Of a DNA stretch of 64,000 nt, positions 11,581-20,398 are shown in pieces. The number at the start of each line of letters is the position of its first letter. The stretch's first letter is position 1. The notes beneath the pieces are model-generated. The model was not told the DNA's origin, ran no database searches, and saw only the letters and a list, made by a program, of their open reading frames with translations. The stretch spans positions 84,907 through 148,906 of the forward strand of contig JAIQEY010000006.1 of assembly GCA_020073565.1 (NCBI GenBank), written 5' to 3'. The stretch comes from Terriglobia bacterium (GTDB taxonomy: Bacteria > Acidobacteriota > Terriglobia > Terriglobales > Acidobacteriaceae). The translations under genes were made by a program, and so were the position numbers.

Positions 11581-12327
11581 TCAGGGCTTATTGGTGGTCA
11601 TTTGGCGGCGCGCTTCTTCGCAGGCCTGCGCGGGGTCGCGGCCTGTGACTTGTTTGTACCATGCGGGATGGAAGGTCCACGCCCAGGCTTCGTTTACCGC
11701 GCCGCGCGTCATCGCCTGGAAAGTGCCGGGCTGGCCGAACGTGCTCTCGTAGATGTGGATGAAGATTCCCCCGAGCATGATGAGGGCAGAAATATCGTGG
11801 ATGACGTAGCTGATTGCGACCGGAATTCTCCCGAACGTCCGTGCGCCCGCCCACAAGATGATTCCGGTGATCAGGTAGGCGACGCAGCCGCCGACAATCT
11901 CCCAGAACTGAATCTTCTGGCCGGCGTTGAAGAAGCCGGTGTCGGGCGGTTCCATTTTTGCTTCGCCGCTGACGATCTCTTTCATCTGCCGGATCCAGTT
12001 GGAGTCGGCTGGGGTCCAGATCATTGGCTGGAGCCAGTTGAGAGCTTGTAGGCCGAAGAAGACTACGAAGCCCAGCCCAAACAAGGGATGCATGGCCCGA
12101 ACCAGTTGCCCGCCTCCGAAGATCGGAGTGAACCAGCGAAAGAGCCACGGAAGGTAGATGCCGAAACCGGAGAACAGCGCGAGAAAGAAGAATAGCGCGA
12201 CCATCCAGTGCAGGACGCGAGTGTACACGGGATGACGCAGCAACTCGCCTTGGTAGACGGTTGTCTGACCTACCTTCTCGAAGCTTTCGCGCGCTTTGTC
12301 GTCGAAGCGCTCCGCCGCGCTAGCCAT
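11581..12327 (-). CDS. fdnI: Formate dehydrogenase gamma subunit (cytochrome b556)
   Basis: HPVYTRVLHWMVALFFFLALFSGFGIYLP..., four TM segments, FGRIPVAISYVIHDISALIMLGGIFIHIYEST; last gene of the fdn cluster. Confidence 0.92.
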   Translation of the reverse strand: MASAAERFDDKARESFEKVGQTTVYQGELLRHPVYTRVLHWMVALFFFLALFSGFGIYLPWLFRWFTPIFGGGQLVRAMHPLFGLGFVVFFGLQALNWLQPMIWTPADSNWIRQMKEIVSGEAKMEPPDTGFFNAGQKIQFWEIVGGCVAYLITGIILWAGARTFGRIPVAISYVIHDISALIMLGGIFIHIYESTFGQPGTFQAMTRGAVNEAWAWTFHPAWYKQVTGRDPAQACEEARRQMTTNKP

Positions 12328-13216
12328 GGCGCTCCCCTTTCCTGGGCGGCTCGGGCTGTGCACGGCGGGGGCCTGACGTCACATAGTGCAGGCAGACGCC
12401 CAGCAATCCGAATAACGCGAATGTTCCCAGCACGGGCTTGAACAGCCATTTCCAGACCGTGTAGCTCCACGGGATCTGCGGATTCTTCGGCAGGTTGCCG
12501 TAGCGCTCTGGATCGGTAGCGTCGTGGAGCACATAGATCACGTGCGTTCCGCCCACGGATTGTGGATCGTACACACCAGCCTTCTCCATCCCGAAGTTCT
12601 CGCGCAGTTGCTTGGCGCGTTCTTCGGCGATGAATTTCATGTCGTCCTTGGAACCAAACTTCAGACAGCCGGTGGGACAGGCCTTGATGCACGCAGGTTC
12701 GAGGCCCTCGCCTACGCGGTCGGAGCAGAGTGTGCACTTGTACACTCGCTTGGTTTCCGCATTGAAACGCGGAATGTTGAACGGGCAGCCGGAGACACAG
12801 AATTCGCAGCCGATGCAGTTTTCCTGGTTGAAGTCGACGATGCCGTTGGCGTACTTCACGATGGCGCCGTCGGCGGGGCAGGCCGCCAGGCAGCCGGGAT
12901 CGGCACAGTGCATGCACTGGTCTTTCCGCATCAGCCACTGGATGGTGCCGTCTTCCTTCTGGTGCTCGTTGAACTTGATCAGGTTCCAGAAGTTCCAGCG
13001 CGTTTCCGGCATCGTCTGGTAAGTGTTGTCGAAGGTGGTCGGGCTGAACGGCATGTCGTTCCACTCGACACAGGCCACTTCGCAGGCTTTGCAGCCGATG
13101 CAGGTGGTGGTGTCGACCAGCTTGCAGACTTCGAGGTCGCGCTGCACGCCGTGGCCGGGCACCGGGCCGGGGTGGGCCGAGATCATTTCGACTTGGAGAG
13201 CTTTGCGATCTGCCAT
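12320..13216 (-). CDS. fdnH: Formate dehydrogenase iron-sulfur (beta) subunit
   Basis: CIGCKACEVACVEWND, CMHCADPGCLAACP, CIGCEFCVSGCPFNIPRF, CTLCSDRVGEGLEPACIKACPTG and a C-terminal TM. Confidence 0.95.
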   Translation of the reverse strand: MADRKALQVEMISAHPGPVPGHGVQRDLEVCKLVDTTTCIGCKACEVACVEWNDMPFSPTTFDNTYQTMPETRWNFWNLIKFNEHQKEDGTIQWLMRKDQCMHCADPGCLAACPADGAIVKYANGIVDFNQENCIGCEFCVSGCPFNIPRFNAETKRVYKCTLCSDRVGEGLEPACIKACPTGCLKFGSKDDMKFIAEERAKQLRENFGMEKAGVYDPQSVGGTHVIYVLHDATDPERYGNLPKNPQIPWSYTVWKWLFKPVLGTFALFGLLGVCLHYVTSGPRRAQPEPPRKGERHG

Positions 13217-13234
13217 CTTTAGCCCATCCTCATT

Positions 13235-13282
13235 GCGGCGGGCGAGTCGCCCGCCGGACAGCCGGCGAGTCGCCCGCGCTAC
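13235..13282. repeat. GC-rich REP-like element 3
   Basis: gcggcgggcgagtcgcccgccggacagccggcgagtcgcccgcgctac; overlaps the fdnG stop codon (13279-13281). Confidence 0.75.
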
Positions 13283-16200
13283 GCTTTCTCAATCTTCACC
13301 AGGAAGCCTTTGAATTCCGGCGTGTACGCGTTCGGATCAATCACGGTCGGCGTGAGCTGATTGGCTAGCGTCTTCTCTGTCTTGCCTTCGTCTTCGGCGA
13401 TGCCGCGGAAGCCCCAATGAATCGGGATGCCGATCTGGAACATTTCCTTGCCGTCGATCTTCATTGGACGAATGCGCCGCGTCACCATTGCCTTTGCGAT
13501 GTAATGGCTGCGCGCGCTGGTGACTTTGACTTTTTCGCCGCCGTGGATGCCCATCTGGTCGGCCAGTTCGGTCGGCACTTCGATGAACGGCTCGGGCACG
13601 AGCTGGACGTTCATCGGATTATTCTTCGTCCAGTAGTGGTAGTGCTCGGTCAGGCGATAGGTAGTGCAGATCACGTTGAATCCCTGATCCACCGTCCCAT
13701 ACTTGTCCATGTCGGTCTTGTATCGTTTCACGACTGGATTGTTGGACTGGTTCGGATGCAACAGATTCGCAATGGGGCTTTCGATCGGCTCGTAGTATTC
13801 CGGGAACGGACCATCGGCCATCCCGGCTAGCGGCACGAACAAACGTCCAACCCCTTCGGGATTCATGATGAAAGGACCCATGTGATCTTTGGGTGCGGAG
13901 TCGGCCTTGAAGTCGGGCACATCGTTGCCGACCCAGCTTTGCTTCGCTTCATCCCACCAGACTTGTCGCCGCGAAGGATCCCACGGTTTGCCGTTGATAT
14001 CGCACGAGGCGCGGTTATAGAGAACGCGGCGATTCGCCGGCCATGACCATCCCCAGTTGGGATATATGCCGAGACCGGACGGATCGTCGGTTCCGCGGCG
14101 CTGAATCATGGCGCCGGCTTCGGTCCACGATCCGCAATAGAGCCAGTTTCCGGAGAGCGTTGTGCCATCGTCTTTGAGCCAGGCGAAACCGGGGAGTTGC
14201 TGGCCGGCCTTGATGGTCACGCTGGTCTTCGGGTCGGTAATGTCGGCGAGCGCTTTGCCGTTGATCTCTTTGGCGACTTCGGCGAGCGAAGGATTGTACG
14301 GGTTCGTATACGCGAACGACGCGTGCAAAATGGGATCGGGAAACTTGCCGCCTTCCTTTTGATAGAGGTCGCGCACTTTCAGGAAAATTGTCGCCAGGAT
14401 TTCCTGGTCGAGGCGGGCCTGGCCGGGGGGCGGGACGGCTACATTCTTCCATTGCAGCCAGCGCGCGGAGTTCACAAACGTGCCGTCTTTTTCGGCGAAA
14501 CCGGCGCCGGGCAGGCGATATACGGTGGTGTTGATCTTCTTTGCGTCGTCGGCGGTGATGCTGGGAGCGCGCCAGAATTCGCTGGTCTCGTCGGGATAGA
14601 TCTCGCAAACTACCAGCCAGTCGGCCTTTTTCAGGGCATCGATATTCTTGTTTGAATCCGGGCCGATCATCACGCCGTTCATGCCGAAGGCGAAGATGCC
14701 TTTGACCTTGCCTTCGTACATGTCGTTCCACAGATTTACCCACGAATAGTTGCGATCGATTTTGGGCAGGTGGTTGAAGGCCCAGTCGTTTTCTTTGGTC
14801 GCGTTGGCGCCATACATCGCTTTCAGGAACGAGACGGCGAACTTGGGCGTGTTCGACCAGTAGTTGAACGAATCCCAGGGATCGGGCTTGGCCGGTGCCG
14901 GCGTGATGCGCTTCAGGTAGGCGGCGAGATCGACGTCGGTGGGGTTCGGCATCTTCAGATAGCCGGGAAGGATATCGAACACGCCCGCCATATCCGTTGC
15001 GCCCTGGATGTTGGAGTGACCGCGCAACGCATTGACGCCGCCGCCGGCGCGGCCAACGTTTCCCATCAGCAACTGCAGAATGGCTGCCGTGCGGATGATC
15101 TGCGTGCCGAAGCTGTGCTGGGTCCATCCAACCGCGTAAATAATGGTGGCGACTTTCTTCATGTCGCCGTCTTTGCGGATGGACGTGAACAGATCTGCGG
15201 CCTTTAGGAACTGTTCTTTCGGGATGCCGGTGATGCGTTCGACCATCTCAGGTGTGTAGCGCTCGTACTGCTTCTTCAGCAATTGATAGACGCAGCGCGG
15301 GTGCTGCAGTGAGAGGTCGAACGCAATCTTCTGGGGAAGGGCCGGCGCGGGCGGAGGTGAGCCCGCCTTTAATGGGGGTGGAGTCTTCTCGGGAGGCGTG
15401 GCCGCGACCGGCTTGCCGGTCAAGTCTCCGCCTTCTTCGTAATTCCAGGTCTTTTTGTCGTAGACCTTCTTCTCGGGATCGAATCCTGAATACAGGCCGT
15501 CCTCAGGCAGTTTGAATCCGTCTTTAATAATGAAGGCGGCGTTGGTGTAGTTGAGGAGATAGTCTTTGGCGATGCGGTTGTTCTCGATCGCGTAGCGGAT
15601 TAGGCCGCCCAGGAACGCAATGTCGGCGCCGGCGCGGATCTGCAGATACAGGTCGGCGGTTGCGGCCGTGCGGGTCAACCGCGGATCGACCACGATGGTC
15701 TTGGCGTTGCGGTGGATTTTGGCTTCAATCGCCCACTTGAAGCCGCAAGGGTGGTTTTCGGCTGGATTGCCGCCCATGATCAGCATCAAGTCAGTGTTCT
15801 TGATGTCGATCCAGCCATTGGTCATTGCGCCGCGTCCGAAGGTGGGCCCCAAACTGGAGACCGTTGGGCCGTGTCAAACCCGGGCCTGGTTTTCCAGGTA
15901 GCAGACCCCCAGGCTGCGCATACTTTTTACGACCAGATAGTTGAACTCGTTGGTGTCGGTGCAGCCGCCCGTGAAGGCAATGCCTTCACAGCGGTTCACG
16001 GTGTGGCCCTGCGCATCAGTCTCAAGGAAGGTTTCGTCGCGCGTCTTCTTCACGCGCTGCGCAATTTCGGCGTACGCCTGATCCCAGGAGATGTCCTCCC
16101 AGTGGTCGGAACCAGGACGCCGGACTTGCGGCTTCAGCAGACGACGATCGTTGAGGATGTCCTGCTCGAGCGACGAGCCCTTGGGGCAGAGCGTGCCGCG

Positions 16201-16455
16201 ATTGATGGGATGATCGGGATCGCCCTCGACGTGCACGACCTGCGGGATGGCGTTCTTCGCCTTGTCGCCCAGCGTGTAGATGATGACGCCGCAGCTCACC
16301 GAACAATAAGGACAGGTGCTGCGCGTCTCACTGGCGCGGGAAATCTTGAGGCCGGCGGTTTGGGCGTGGAGAGGAGTCAGGTCGAATCCCAGAGCCGACA
16401 GACCTGCTCCACCAAGGATGGTGCCTTTAATAAAGGTCCTGCGAGAGAACTCCAT
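13279..16455 (-). CDS. fdnG: Formate dehydrogenase-N-type alpha subunit, selenocysteine-containing (UGA at 15876-15874 read as Sec)
   Basis: ORFs 15874-16455 and 13279-15852 are in one frame separated by one UGA: ...CYLENQARV-U-HGPTVSSLGPTFGRGAMTNGWIDIKNTDLMLIMGGNPAENHPCGFKW, matching the conserved Sec site NQARVUHGPTV. Tat signal SRRTFIKG and 4Fe-4S motif CPYCSVSCG. Confidence 0.95.
15347..15366. repeat. Palindromic REP-like sequence inside fdnG
   Basis: GCGGGC-ggaggtga-GCCCGC; lies in codons of a Pro-rich segment (PPEKTPPPLKAGSPPPAPALPQ). Confidence 0.45.
15845..15862 (-). promoter_or_regulatory. Putative bacterial SECIS upper stem-loop
   Basis: mRNA: UGA-CACGGCCCAAC(11 nt)-GGUCUC-CAGUUU-GGGGCC; 6-bp stem (including G-U pairs), GU in the apical loop, 11 nt from the UGA. 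Confidence 0.8.
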
Positions 16456-16581
16456 CGGACAGCCTCCGCGTTGCTTGTTGCAGGGAAGTACGGAGGTTAA
16501 TGGTTGCGGACGCCCCCACGGACGTCCTGCCTCTACTCACCGAACGCCGCCCACTATATGCCGAACGATGAGAATCGTCAA

Positions 16582-16617
16582 TAAGGGAAATGCTGTGTGT
16601 AAGGGAGATGCTGTGCA
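16582..16617. repeat. Two 18-bp tandem repeats in the fdnG/fdhE divergent region
   Basis: TAAGGGAAATGCTGTGTG / TAAGGGAGATGCTGTGCA, 15 of 18 identical. Confidence 0.6.
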
Positions 16618-16657
16618 GGGTGATTGCCTGGGACCTCCGGGGCATGGATAATCGGGC

Positions 16658-17464
16658 GTGCCGAAAAACGAATGGCAGCGACGCACGGAGAGAGCCGAAG
16701 AACTGATTCGCGATCGGCCAGCCGCCGGGGAAGTTCTGCAGTTCTTCGTGGCCATCACTGGGTTGCAGGAAGAATTGTGGCGGGAACTGGAAGGGCCGGC
16801 GACTGCGAGCGCCGATCCTGGGACGAATTTCTTCGCGCAACCTTTGCCGTCTTCCCTAGTCGCGCGATTCGGATCGTTTCTGTCGAGCGTGAAGGACCGT
16901 GCTCCTGCAGTGGTTGTCCAGGCGGCAGAAAGACTGGGCCATGAAGACGCCGCATTGCAAAGCCATGTGCTGGACAGTTTCTGGCAAGAGAATGCCGGCG
17001 GGGCTCTGCCACCGGGGCCTGAGGATTTCTTCGCCCGTGCCTTTCTACAGCCGTACGCTGTTAATGTTCGTTCGCGCCTGGCTTTGCAGCGTGGCGGTCC
17101 GACGCCTTGCCTATGCCCGTTTTGCGGACGCAAGCCCAGCTCTGGCGTACTTCGTCCGCTGGGAGATGGCGGTCAGCGATCGCTAGTCTGCTCGTTGTGT
17201 TTGTACGAATGGGAGTTTCGGCGGATCGTCTGTCCGGCGTGCGGGGAAGAGGATCACGCGAAGCTTCCAGTTTACACGGCTGAAGACCCGAAACACGTGC
17301 GCGTGGAGTGTTGCGATCGCTGCCGTTGCTATATCAAGACGGTTGACCTTACGAAGAACGGGTTGGCGGATCCGGTGGTCGATGAGATCGGCGCGATTCC
17401 GCTGGACCTATGGGCGCAGGACCACGGGTACGCGAAGCTGCAGTTGAATCTGATGCAACTGTGA
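16658..17464 (+). CDS. fdhE: Formate dehydrogenase accessory protein FdhE
   Basis: 268 aa with CPFCGRKPSSGVL, CSLCLYEWEFRRIVCPACGEED, RVECCDRCRCYIKTVDL; divergent from fdnGHI; GTG start. Confidence 0.92.
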   Translation: MPKNEWQRRTERAEELIRDRPAAGEVLQFFVAITGLQEELWRELEGPATASADPGTNFFAQPLPSSLVARFGSFLSSVKDRAPAVVVQAAERLGHEDAALQSHVLDSFWQENAGGALPPGPEDFFARAFLQPYAVNVRSRLALQRGGPTPCLCPFCGRKPSSGVLRPLGDGGQRSLVCSLCLYEWEFRRIVCPACGEEDHAKLPVYTAEDPKHVRVECCDRCRCYIKTVDLTKNGLADPVVDEIGAIPLDLWAQDHGYAKLQLNLMQL

Positions 17465-17473
17465 GATTAATCG

Positions 17474-17497
17474 CAGGTGGGGCCGAGGCGCCGCTAC
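17474..17497. repeat. Degenerate GC-rich REP-like element 4
   Basis: caggtggggccgaggcgccgctac, adjacent to the stop of the GH3 gene. Confidence 0.4.
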
Positions 17498-17499
17498 TC

Positions 17500-20016
17500 T
17501 TATTGCCGCGTTACCTTTCCAGTGAGTTCGATCTGGGCTGAGGAGGGTCCAACCAGGACGTCGAAGTCGGAAGCGTCGGCCGTCCAACGACGATTCTTGG
17601 CGTCGTAGTATGAGAAAGCTCGCTTGTTCAGATCAACCGAAACATGCCTGGTTTCTCCGGGTTTCAGAGGAATCTTCATAAACCCCTTGAGCTCTTTCGC
17701 GGGCCGCGGGACGCTGGCGTGCGGCTCGGCTACGTACACTTCCGCCACCTCCGCGCCCTCGCGGGTGCCAGTGTTGACTACGTCAAAGCTGACGGTAACG
17801 GGCTGATCTCCGGACACGCTGGCCGGGGTCACGGAGAGATTTTTGTACGCGAACGCTGTGTACGAAAGCCCGTAGCCGAAGGGGAACTGCGGCTTCTCGC
17901 TCGCCGTATCGAAGTGACGGTATCCGATGAAGACTCCTTCCGTGTAAGGAGTCTTTTTGTCGCCACCGTTGGAGTAGTAGACATCGTGGGCCGGGTTATC
18001 TTCCCATTGGCGCTCAAACGTGACGGGCAGCTTACCCGATGGACTGTACTCGCCGAACAATAACTGTGCCAGCGCCGTGCCTTGTGCCTGTCCTGCATAC
18101 CAGGATTCGAAAAGTGCGGGCACGTGGCCGAGCCAGGCATTCATATCGACCGCACCGCCGGAGGTCACGACGACGATGGTGTTCTTGTTCGCGCTGGCGA
18201 TCTGATTGATGAGTTGATCCTGCGCGGGAGGGAGCTGGAAGGTGCGATCTGCGCCCTCGCTTTCGCTATCAGGGTCGAAGCCCACGGCTAAAACGACGGC
18301 GTCGGCTTTGGACGCCAGCGCTTTCGCGGCGGCGTTCACAACTGCTTCTGGACGCACGATGCCGACTTTCACGCTTGGACCGCCCCAGCTCCAGTGCGCG
18401 TAATATTCGAAACGAATCGTGTGGGGACCGGCCGCCAGCGGCAAACGAACCTGGCTCACCAACGAGCGGGAGAGTTCCCAGGTGTCGACCACAAGCTTGT
18501 CGTCGACGTAGAGACGATATCCCCCGCCTTCGCCGGGGCCTTGTACAAAGAAGAGGTGCTCGCCAGGACTACTGGGAGTGAAATATCCGTACCAGCGGGC
18601 CGACACGTCATTTTGATTGACACCATCTCCCAGAGAGTGATCGGCGTTGATGTGTTGATCGGTGCGATGGGCCGCGACCGGGCCACTCAGACTGGGATTG
18701 TTGAATGCTTCCAGGTTGAGGCCCGGCTCTTTGCCCGCTGCATCGGTTGAGAAGGTGGTGGCATCGGCCAGTTCACCCAGGGAGGGAACTCCGCGATCGT
18801 AATAGACCGTCGCACTGCTGCCGAGATAGCCGGCGAGACCTTCCAGATAGCTGACCGCACCGAACGGACGCACGCCCGCGCTGCCTCCGCCTACGACCGG
18901 GGCGGGATAGGCATCCGGTCCGATGACCGCGATCGACTTGATTCTTGTTTTGTCGAGGGGAAGAAGGTTGCCATCGTTCTTGAGGAGCACCATGCCAGAG
19001 CGCGCAGCTTCGAGGGCGACCTGTCCGCCCTTTTCGTTGTAGAGCGGCACGGACAAATCCGTTTGATCGTGGTCGAGCCATCCGAAGCGAATGGCGGTAC
19101 GCAGGATGCGGCGGACCTTGTCGTCAATGGTAGCCTCGCTGACCTTGCCCGACTTCACAGCCGGCAGGAGGTTGGCACGATTCATGAATTTTCCGGACGG
19201 CATTTCGAGATCGAGCCCGCCGTTGGCCGCGCCGACGCCGTCGTAGGTCGCATCCCAGTCAGACATGATGATGCCCTCGAAGCCCCATTCTTTCTTCGCG
19301 ACATCATTGTTCAGATAGCCATTCTGGGTTGCGTGCTGGCCGTTGATGAGGTTGTAAGAATCCATGATCGCGCCGACGTGCGCTTCTTTCACGGCCGCCT
19401 CGAAGGTGGGCAGATAGATCTCGCGCATGGTGCGCTCGTCGATGATGGAGTCGGCATCATGGCGCAGGAATTCCTGGTTGTTCCCCATATAGTGCTTGAT
19501 GGTTGCGCTCACGCCCTGATTCTGCATGCCCTGAATGTAAGCGACGGCAGTGCGCGAGGCGAGGAAAGGATCTTCACCGAAGTATTCAAAATTTCGCCCG
19601 CACAGCGGCGTGCGCGAAATATTGACGCCGGGGCCAAGCATGAAGTGGACCCCGCGGGCGCGGGCATCCTGGCCAATGACGGCGCCCATGCGCTCGTCGA
19701 GGTCGCGGTCCCAGGTAGCGGCGAGGCCCATGCCGCCGAAGGTTGTGGCCGGACCGTAATTGCGGACGCCGAAGGGTCCGTCCGCCATCTTCAGCGCGGG
19801 CAGGCCGATGTGCTTGATCTCACGAATGTAGAAATCGTTGACGCCGCCGATGAGGTCGATTTTCTCTTCAAGCGAGAGTTGTTTGAGCATCGCCTCGGCG
19901 CGGGCTTCGATGGCTGGAGTGGAGGGGGAAGGAGGCTGAGACCAGGCGACGATGAGGGTGAGGCTAACGAGCAATGATATGAGTGCTGTCTTGCGCTTCA
20001 CAATGAACCTCCACAT
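17500..20016 (-). CDS. Glycoside hydrolase family 3 beta-glucosidase-type protein with PA14 insert
   Basis: 838 aa; IIMSDWDATYDGVGAANGGLDLEMPSG (GH3 nucleophile), PA14-like segment (HLFFVQGPGEGGGYRLYVDDKLVVDTW), Fn3-like C-terminus. Confidence 0.93.
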   Translation of the reverse strand: MWRFIVKRKTALISLLVSLTLIVAWSQPPSPSTPAIEARAEAMLKQLSLEEKIDLIGGVNDFYIREIKHIGLPALKMADGPFGVRNYGPATTFGGMGLAATWDRDLDERMGAVIGQDARARGVHFMLGPGVNISRTPLCGRNFEYFGEDPFLASRTAVAYIQGMQNQGVSATIKHYMGNNQEFLRHDADSIIDERTMREIYLPTFEAAVKEAHVGAIMDSYNLINGQHATQNGYLNNDVAKKEWGFEGIIMSDWDATYDGVGAANGGLDLEMPSGKFMNRANLLPAVKSGKVSEATIDDKVRRILRTAIRFGWLDHDQTDLSVPLYNEKGGQVALEAARSGMVLLKNDGNLLPLDKTRIKSIAVIGPDAYPAPVVGGGSAGVRPFGAVSYLEGLAGYLGSSATVYYDRGVPSLGELADATTFSTDAAGKEPGLNLEAFNNPSLSGPVAAHRTDQHINADHSLGDGVNQNDVSARWYGYFTPSSPGEHLFFVQGPGEGGGYRLYVDDKLVVDTWELSRSLVSQVRLPLAAGPHTIRFEYYAHWSWGGPSVKVGIVRPEAVVNAAAKALASKADAVVLAVGFDPDSESEGADRTFQLPPAQDQLINQIASANKNTIVVVTSGGAVDMNAWLGHVPALFESWYAGQAQGTALAQLLFGEYSPSGKLPVTFERQWEDNPAHDVYYSNGGDKKTPYTEGVFIGYRHFDTASEKPQFPFGYGLSYTAFAYKNLSVTPASVSGDQPVTVSFDVVNTGTREGAEVAEVYVAEPHASVPRPAKELKGFMKIPLKPGETRHVSVDLNKRAFSYYDAKNRRWTADASDFDVLVGPSSAQIELTGKVTRQ

Positions 20017-20134
20017 TCAATGTTTCCTGCGAATGACGCGAACTCTTCGGGAGCTTGCGCCCGATTCAATCTCCACCCTGTTTCGAGGACTAACCCATGT
20101 GCGGAAGAGAATAGCACCCGCCCCTCATTTCTCT

Positions 20135-20278
20135 GAAGCGGTTTAACACATTTCGCGACAAGGACAGCCCCCGTGTTGTGTGTTCTAGATCACGAGCGTG
20201 AGTGACTGAAATCTCGACGGGGAACCTTCCAAATTTTGTATGGCTCAAGCGCTTTAGCTCTGTACAAAAGCGGTTTTG
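20135..20278. promoter_or_regulatory. Three LacI-type operator-like sites in the GH3/TBDR divergent region
   Basis: GAAGCGGTTTAA (20135-20146), CAAGCGCTTTAG (20246-20257), CAAAAGCGGTTTTG (20265-20278); CG-centred near-palindromes AA(C/G)CG(C/G)TT. Confidence 0.6.
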
Positions 20279-20288
20279 CACTTTTCCC

Positions 20289-20318
20289 TTGACATCCGCA
20301 GACTAGTGGTTTTGTATT
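20289..20318 (+). promoter_or_regulatory. Putative sigma70-like promoter of the TonB-dependent receptor gene
   Basis: TTGACA-18 nt-TGTATT, just downstream of operator-like site C. Confidence 0.4.
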
Positions 20319-20398
20319 AGCGGACATCTATGCCGATTTGCGGCTGGCAAGGGTCAAGTGGGGACAGGTTCGGGAACCGAGTATCAGGAGGCGCCTCG

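Noticed and set aside
12524-13222. 232-aa plus-strand ORF
   Set aside because: Antisense to fdnH with its four ferredoxin-type Cys clusters.
15852-15874. fdnG as a frameshifted or nonsense-mutated pseudogene (two ORFs 15874-16455 and 13279-15852)
   Set aside because: Both ORFs are in the same frame, the break is a single UGA at the conserved Sec site, and a SECIS-like hairpin follows at the expected distance.
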